Origin: Achromobacter animicus
Lineage (GTDB): Bacteria; Pseudomonadota; Gammaproteobacteria; Burkholderiales; Burkholderiaceae_B
DNA length: 64,000 nt
Reading direction: 5' to 3'
NCBI RefSeq assembly: GCF_902859585.1
Contig: NZ_CADIJM010000001.1
Span: forward strand, 868,001-932,000
The translations under genes and the position numbers were made by a program. Each line of letters starts with the position of its first letter. The stretch's first letter is position 1. Positions 59,783 through 64,000 of the stretch are shown here, one piece after another. Below the pieces are notes generated by a model that had not been told where the DNA came from, did not search any database, and saw only the letters and a list, made by a program, of their open reading frames with translations.

Positions 59783-60664
59783 ATGACCGCCCTGCCTCCG
59801 CTCAATGCGCTGCGCTGTTTCGAGGTCGTCGGCCGCCTGGGCAGCATCACCAGCGCTGCCGAGGAACTCAGCGTGACGCCCGCCGCCGTCAGCCGCCAGA
59901 TCCGCCTGCTGGAGGAACACCTGGGGCTCCGCCTGTTCCTGCGCCAGCACCGCCGCATCGTGCTGACCACCATGGGCGCGGGGTATCACGCCGATATCGC
60001 GCGGTTGTTCGGCGGGCTGCAGCGCGCAACGTCCGAACTGGGCGAGCGCTCGCGCCGGCGCCAGTTCGTCATCAAGGCGCCGCACAGCGTGGCCATGCGC
60101 TGGCTGCTTCCGCGCCTTTCCGGATTTCACCGCCAATATCCCGACATCGACGTCAAGCTCCACACCGCCGTGGACCCGCCGGATTTCGAGCGTGAGGAAG
60201 TCGACGCCGGCATCTGCATGGGCGATGGCCGGTGGCGTGGCCTCGTCAGCTACAAGCTGATGGTCAATGAGTTGCTGCCGGTCTGCATCCCCGACAAATG
60301 CGCCCGGCTGCGCACGCCCGCGGATCTCAAGGGCGAGATCCTGCTGCATACGCTGGCGCGGCCCGACTATTGGGAAATCTGGCTGCGGGCGGCCGGCCTG
60401 ACAGAGATCGATGTGTCGCGCGGCTTGCGCTACGAGTCGTCCGCGCTGGCCTACGAGGCCGCGTTGGAAGGCTACGGCGTGGCCATTGCGCAAAAGCCCC
60501 TGGTGCAGAAGGAACTGGACGAAGGCCGCCTGGTTGCGCCGTTCGACCTGACGGTGGATCTGGGCGCACAAAGCTATTACTTCGTGCTGCCGCCGGAGGA
60601 TTACCGCAGGCCCTCGCCCGAGCTCACGCAGTTTCGCGCCTGGGCCGAGTCGTGCGCGATCTAG
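59783..60664 (+). CDS. LysR-family regulator (GcvA-like)
   Basis: 293 aa. N-terminal HTH (PPLNALRCFEVVGRLGSITS, SVTPAAVSRQIRLLEEHLG) and the effector domain. Divergent from the Bug-amidase unit, which it probably controls. TTAAC and GTTAA (59755-59759 and 59765-59769) flank the start region as a weak dyad. Confidence 0.93.
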   Translation: MTALPPLNALRCFEVVGRLGSITSAAEELSVTPAAVSRQIRLLEEHLGLRLFLRQHRRIVLTTMGAGYHADIARLFGGLQRATSELGERSRRRQFVIKAPHSVAMRWLLPRLSGFHRQYPDIDVKLHTAVDPPDFEREEVDAGICMGDGRWRGLVSYKLMVNELLPVCIPDKCARLRTPADLKGEILLHTLARPDYWEIWLRAAGLTEIDVSRGLRYESSALAYEAALEGYGVAIAQKPLVQKELDEGRLVAPFDLTVDLGAQSYYFVLPPEDYRRPSPELTQFRAWAESCAI

Positions 60665-60667
60665 CTG

Positions 60668-60704
60668 GCGCGGCATAGCCTACGGCGCAATCGCCGTGCC
60701 GCGC
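60668..60704 (+). terminator. Two-tier GC hairpin after lysR
   Basis: GCGCGGCA pairs with TGCCGCGC, and CGGCG with CGCCG around a CAAT loop just inside it. It begins three bases after the LysR stop and is followed by no T-run. Likely terminator or 3' stability element. Confidence 0.4.
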
Positions 60705-60826
60705 TGCGTGACAACCGTGCCACCCGTGCCACCCGCCCTGCCCGCGCATTAGGCTACAGTGCAGGGTCGCCCTCAAGGCCTGCGGCGTCATCGCCGCGCA
60801 TCAACGAATCCAGGAGCAGTACCGCA

Positions 60827-61327
60827 GTGAACGACACTTCCACGCCGGACACCGATATTTCCGACGCGCCCAAGGAACAGGAAGCCAGGCTCTGGCGCGA
60901 CGACGGCTGGACCGCGCGCGTCATCAAGAACGAAGACGACGACGGCTGGGCCGTCGAAATGACGCTGGACGGACAGGCCGAGCCCGCGCTGGTCGGCCCG
61001 TGGACCATGGGCCGCGACAAGAAGAACCCCAAGCCGCTCGACGCGCCGGCCTTCCACACCCTGGTCAAGACGGCCAACGAAGTCCTGCGCCGCCACGAGC
61101 AGCAATTGCACGCCACGCTGCACAAAAGCGTGAAGATCGACACCGACGAAGGTCGCCTGACCATCAAGCTGGACATCGTGCCCGACGAGGACGAGCCCTA
61201 TGCCACGCTCAGCGCCTACGACGAATTCGGCGATCAGCTCGCGCAGATCCGCGTGCCGCCGACGTACAAGCTCAACGTGCAGCGGGCGTCGGAATGGGCA
61301 GCGGGCGGCTTCGCCAGGCAGAGCTGA
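60827..61327 (+). CDS. Conserved hypothetical acidic protein
   Basis: 166 aa from a GTG start at 60827 with AGGAG about ten bases upstream. Acidic, no membrane segment or signal. Recognisable blocks: DDGWTARVIKNEDDDGWAVE, GPWTMGRDKKNPKPLD, LDIVPDEDEPYATLSAYDEF and VQRASEWAAGGF. It looks like a well-folded cytoplasmic protein, but I recognise no family. Confidence 0.75.
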   Translation: MNDTSTPDTDISDAPKEQEARLWRDDGWTARVIKNEDDDGWAVEMTLDGQAEPALVGPWTMGRDKKNPKPLDAPAFHTLVKTANEVLRRHEQQLHATLHKSVKIDTDEGRLTIKLDIVPDEDEPYATLSAYDEFGDQLAQIRVPPTYKLNVQRASEWAAGGFARQS

Positions 61328-61354
61328 TATTCCCGGCCTGTGAAGACTCCGGCC

Positions 61355-61376
61355 GAGCACGCGCCACAGCGTGCTC
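61355..61376 (+). terminator. Hairpin after the GTG-start hypothetical gene
   Basis: GAGCACGC, loop GCCACA, GCGTGCTC: a perfect 8-bp stem about 27 bases after the stop codon. No T-run follows. Probable terminator or processing site separating it from the iron-uptake genes. Confidence 0.4.
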
Positions 61377-61435
61377 AGGCTGGCGGCTGCCGGGTAGTGA
61401 GCTGCCGCTTGTCGTCACATCGCGGCTTCTCTTAG

Positions 61436-61454
61436 AATGCGGATGATTCTCATT
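61436..61454. promoter_or_regulatory. Fur box upstream of the FecI-like sigma factor gene
   Basis: The 19 bases AATGCGGATGATTCTCATT match the AATGAGAATGATTCTCATT-type Fur site at 17 positions. It lies about 50 bases upstream of the sigma factor start, so the iron-uptake unit should be repressed by Fur when iron is plentiful. Confidence 0.75.
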
Positions 61455-61501
61455 TTTCACGGTGCCGGGATTCTCCAGCCCCGCGACGCGCTGGAGGCAG
61501 A

Positions 61502-62008
61502 ATGTCCGCGACTGAGTTTGCAGTGCCGCAACAGGGCATCGATGTCCTGTACGCGAATCACCATGGCTGGCTGAAAGGATGGCTGCGGCGGCGGCTGGGA
61601 AATTCATCCGATGCTGCCGATCTTGCGCACGACACCTTCATGCGCCTGCTGGTCCGCGGCGACACCGTCGAGGTGCGCGAGCCGCGCGCGCTGCTCACCA
61701 CCGTGGCCCAAGGCGTGGTGTCCAATTTCATGCGGCGCCGCAGGATCGAAGAAGCCTACCTGGCCACCCTGGCCGACCTGCCCGAGCTTGAAACGCCCGG
61801 CCCCGAAACGCGCGCCATCCTGCTTGAAACCCTGGTCGAACTGGACCGCCGCCTGGATACGTTGGCCGCTCCCGTGCGCCGGGCGTTCCTGCTGTCTCAG
61901 TTGGAAGGCATGAAGCAGGCCGACATCGCCGCCACGCTGAACGTCTCCCTGGCCACCGTGCAGCGCTATATCGCTAAGGCCGCGCACCTTTGCTTCTTCG
62001 GCGCCTGA
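61502..62008 (+). CDS. FecI-type ECF sigma factor
   Basis: 168 aa. Sigma-2 region (LAHDTFMRLLVRGDTVEVRE, LLTTVAQGVVSNFMRRRRIE) and sigma-4 region (FLLSQLEGMKQADIAATLNV, SLATVQRYIAKAAHLC) are canonical for FecI-like iron-starvation sigma factors. Downstream of a Fur box and followed by FecR-like and TonB-receptor genes, giving the classic cell-surface signalling cascade. Confidence 0.94.
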   Translation: MSATEFAVPQQGIDVLYANHHGWLKGWLRRRLGNSSDAADLAHDTFMRLLVRGDTVEVREPRALLTTVAQGVVSNFMRRRRIEEAYLATLADLPELETPGPETRAILLETLVELDRRLDTLAAPVRRAFLLSQLEGMKQADIAATLNVSLATVQRYIAKAAHLCFFGA

Positions 62009-62055
62009 GCATCGGCACGGCCGCAGCCGCCTGTATCAAGAACGCCCCCTTACCC

Positions 62056-63090
62056 ATGCCCAACTCGCCCGCGGACTCAAGCCCGACGGCCTTCCCCCAG
62101 CTTGAGGGCCCGCCCTTGCCCGCCAGCGTCAGTCTGCGCGCCGTGGACTGGCTGGTCGCCCTGCAGGCGCCCGACGCCAGCGACGCCACGCGCGAGGCCT
62201 GCCGGCGCTGGCGCGAGGCAGACCCCGACCACGAGCGCGCCTGGCGGCACATCGAGACCTTTGGCCAGCAGTTGCGCGGATTGAACACGCCGCTCGTACG
62301 CGGCGCGCTGACGCGCGAGGGCCGGAACCGTCCCGCGCGGCGCCAGGCCGTCAAGGCGCTGGCGGTGGCGCTGTTTGCCGGCGGCGGCGCCTGGCTGGCG
62401 CGCGATAACCTGTGGCGCGGCTGGCTGGACTGGCAGTCCGATCACCACACTGCAGCCGGAGAACGCACGAGCATCCTGCTGGCCGACGCCAGCCGCATCG
62501 ACCTGGACACGGCAAGCGCCATCGATGTCCGGTTTGACGGCTCGCAGCGCCTGGTCCGCCTGCTGCACGGCCAGATCCTGATCGCCACCGCGCCCGACCC
62601 GGCATCCCAGGCAGGGCGCCCTGCCCGTCCTTTTCTGGTGGAAACGGCGCAAGGCCGCGTGCGCGCCCTGGGCACACGCTACGGCGTGCGCCAGTTCCCT
62701 GGCCGCAGCCACGTCGCGGTGTTCGAGGGCGCCGTGGAGATCCGCCCCGAACACCAGGCGGATGCGCCGCGCGTCATTCACGCGGGCGAACAGGCGTCGT
62801 TCACCCGCGACGCCGTCGGCACCACGCGGGTGGCGGACCCGCGCGATGCGTCATGGTCCGTGGGCATGCTGGTCGCGCAGGACATGCCGCTGTCCGACTT
62901 CATTGCGGAGCTTGCCCGGTATGTGCCCGGCCGGCTGGCCTGCGACCCCGCTGCCGGCCGCCTGAAGGTCTCGGGCATCTATCCGCTGGACGACACCGAC
63001 CGGGTGCTGGACATGCTGCGCCGGACGCATCCGATCGAGGTCGACCAGGTGACGCGCTATTGGATCACCGTGCGCCTGCGTGACGCCTAG
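62056..63090 (+). CDS. FecR-like anti-sigma/transmembrane regulator
   Basis: 344 aa. N-terminal cytoplasmic DUF4880-like block (AVDWLVALQAPDASDATREA, RRWREADPDHERAWRHIE), one membrane helix (AVKALAVALFAGGGAWL), FecR periplasmic domain (RTSILLADASRIDLDTASAI, ALGTRYGVRQFPGRSHVAVF) and a C-terminal STN-binding part. It receives the receptor's signal and releases the sigma factor. Start ATG 62056 chosen over an upstream TTG at 61990. Confidence 0.93.
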   Translation: MPNSPADSSPTAFPQLEGPPLPASVSLRAVDWLVALQAPDASDATREACRRWREADPDHERAWRHIETFGQQLRGLNTPLVRGALTREGRNRPARRQAVKALAVALFAGGGAWLARDNLWRGWLDWQSDHHTAAGERTSILLADASRIDLDTASAIDVRFDGSQRLVRLLHGQILIATAPDPASQAGRPARPFLVETAQGRVRALGTRYGVRQFPGRSHVAVFEGAVEIRPEHQADAPRVIHAGEQASFTRDAVGTTRVADPRDASWSVGMLVAQDMPLSDFIAELARYVPGRLACDPAAGRLKVSGIYPLDDTDRVLDMLRRTHPIEVDQVTRYWITVRLRDA

Positions 63091-63225
63091 CGCCGCGCAG
63101 GCCGCCTCGACTCGCCGCGCTATTCATCGACCCCAAAAATTTTTCGCGCCAACATGAGGGGTTTCCGTTTCCCAAGTGGCAAACCTAATAGAAGCCACAT
63201 TTTTTCACCGGAAACCGGACCTATC

Positions 63226-64000
63226 ATGCCCCCCCGTCAATCTCGGCGCGCCGCGCGCCTCATCGCACGCAATACCCTCGCGCTGGCGGCAAGCCGCGCC
63301 CTCTGGCTCGCGGCATCGGGCATCGCCCTGTCGGCCGGAACGGATGCCGTACAGGCCCAGGCCAGCGCGAAAAGCTACGCGATCCCCGCCGGATCGCTGG
63401 AAAGCGCCCTGACCCGCTACGCCCTCGAAAGCGGGTTGATGTTGTCCTATTCGGCCACCGACATCTCGGGCAAGCGCAGTCCCGGCTTGCAGGGCAGCTT
63501 TGACGCGCCCGAGGCGCTGGCCAGGCTGCTGGCAGGCACCGGACTGGCTGCCCGGCCACAGCCGAATGGCGGCTACATCCTGCGTCCGGTGCCCGGCAGT
63601 CAGCCGGGCCAGGACGCCGCGCAGACCCTGCCCGCGGTGACGGTGACGGGCGTTGCCGAGGAATCCGCTTTCGGCCCGGTGCAAGGGTTTGTGGCCCGGC
63701 GCAGCGCAACCGCCACCAAGACAGACACGGCACTGCATGAAACGCCTCAGTCCGTATCGGTGATTCCGCGCGACCAGGTTGTCGCGCAGGCGGCGGACTC
63801 CCTGGACCAGGCATTGGGCTACACCGCCAGCGTCCAGTCGCTGGAAGGCGGGGCGCTCAGGCACATCGGCACGGGCTTCACGATCCGTGGCTTCAACGTG
63901 ACCGGCGCGGCTCCGTTGTACCTGAACGGCACCAAGTTCCCCATCAACTCGCTCAGTGGCGCCATCGAGCCCTACAACTTCGAACGCATCGAGCTGCTCA
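63226..64000 (+). CDS. TonB-dependent siderophore receptor with signalling domain (partial, 3' end off the window)
   Basis: 258 codons visible. Signal peptide, then STN signalling domain (YAIPAGSLESALTRYALESG, GSFDAPEALARLLAGTG), TonB box LPAVTVTG, and plug domain (DTALHETPQSVSVIPRD, LGYTASVQSL, FTIRGFNVTG). This is the FpvA/FecA type, whose STN domain talks to the FecR-like protein. The outer-membrane barrel lies beyond the right edge. No strong ribosome site precedes the ATG. Confidence 0.95.
   Translation, partial: MPPRQSRRAARLIARNTLALAASRALWLAASGIALSAGTDAVQAQASAKSYAIPAGSLESALTRYALESGLMLSYSATDISGKRSPGLQGSFDAPEALARLLAGTGLAARPQPNGGYILRPVPGSQPGQDAAQTLPAVTVTGVAEESAFGPVQGFVARRSATATKTDTALHETPQSVSVIPRDQVVAQAADSLDQALGYTASVQSLEGGALRHIGTGFTIRGFNVTGAAPLYLNGTKFPINSLSGAIEPYNFERIELL

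Noticed and set aside
1-64000. Prophage, integrative element or genomic island
   Set aside because: No integrase, transposase, tRNA-flanked att site or phage structural gene was seen; the ParB-like fragment at the left edge alone is not enough.

Overview
The window is GC-rich chromosomal DNA. Gene content points to a beta-proteobacterium of the Alcaligenaceae, most likely Achromobacter or a close Bordetella relative: two Bug-type solute receptors, a MexAB-OprM-like pump, many LysR/TetR/GntR/IclR regulators, and dense packing with ATGA overlaps. The assignment rests on gene content and is inference. I saw no rRNA, tRNA, insertion sequence, prophage or CRISPR array. The long antisense open frames are codon-bias shadows.

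Layout. 1-2.2 kb: small soluble genes (ParB-like fragment, Lon-substrate domain, CMD, GFA and VOC proteins). 2.2-6.3 kb: an IclR regulator divergent from a GMC oxidoreductase and an MHS-type MFS transporter. 6.4-13 kb: an RND tripartite pump divergent from a TetR regulator across a striking 48-bp concentric dyad. 13-16.5 kb: aldo/keto reductase, serine hydrolase and class V aminotransferase. 16.6-24.3 kb: a FCD-GntR regulator, five dipeptide-type ABC transporter genes and an M20 peptidase in one run. 24.3-32 kb: MBL hydrolase, alpha/beta hydrolase, membrane and secreted proteins, a YbiO-like mechanosensitive channel with a structured leader, and a Bug receptor. 32-37.4 kb: TetR, Tyr/Pro-repeat protein, DUF523, NYN-LOTUS protein and GNAT. 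37.5-39.6 kb: a MotA/MotB-type stator pair. 39.6-43.3 kb: a membrane protein/XRE pair with a symmetric operator, then an ECF42-type sigma factor operon with DGPF (YCII) and VOC proteins. 43.4-46.6 kb: TetR coupled to a PEP-synthase/rifampin-phosphotransferase-like enzyme. 46.6-52.2 kb: an envelope methionine-redox island. 52.3-60.7 kb: GGDEF protein, RlmN-like enzyme, LysR/RidA/old yellow enzyme, and amidase/Bug/LysR. 60.8-64 kb: a conserved hypothetical and a Fur-box fecI-fecR-TonB receptor iron system running off the right edge.

The most interesting unit is 46.6-52.2 kb. A two-component system is divergent from a b-type cytochrome, a Tat-exported molybdopterin oxidoreductase, a Met-rich MXKDX repeat protein (15 Met in about 81 mature residues), exported MsrB and exported MsrA. 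A perfect inverted repeat sits between the two arms. I propose an envelope methionine-sink and repair system: the repeat protein absorbs oxidant and the reductases recycle it. Other strong regulatory signals are the concentric dyad at 12249-12296, an ECF42-type promoter at 41087-41113, the paired operators at 39628-39689, and a terminator hairpin in the leader of the mechanosensitive channel gene.
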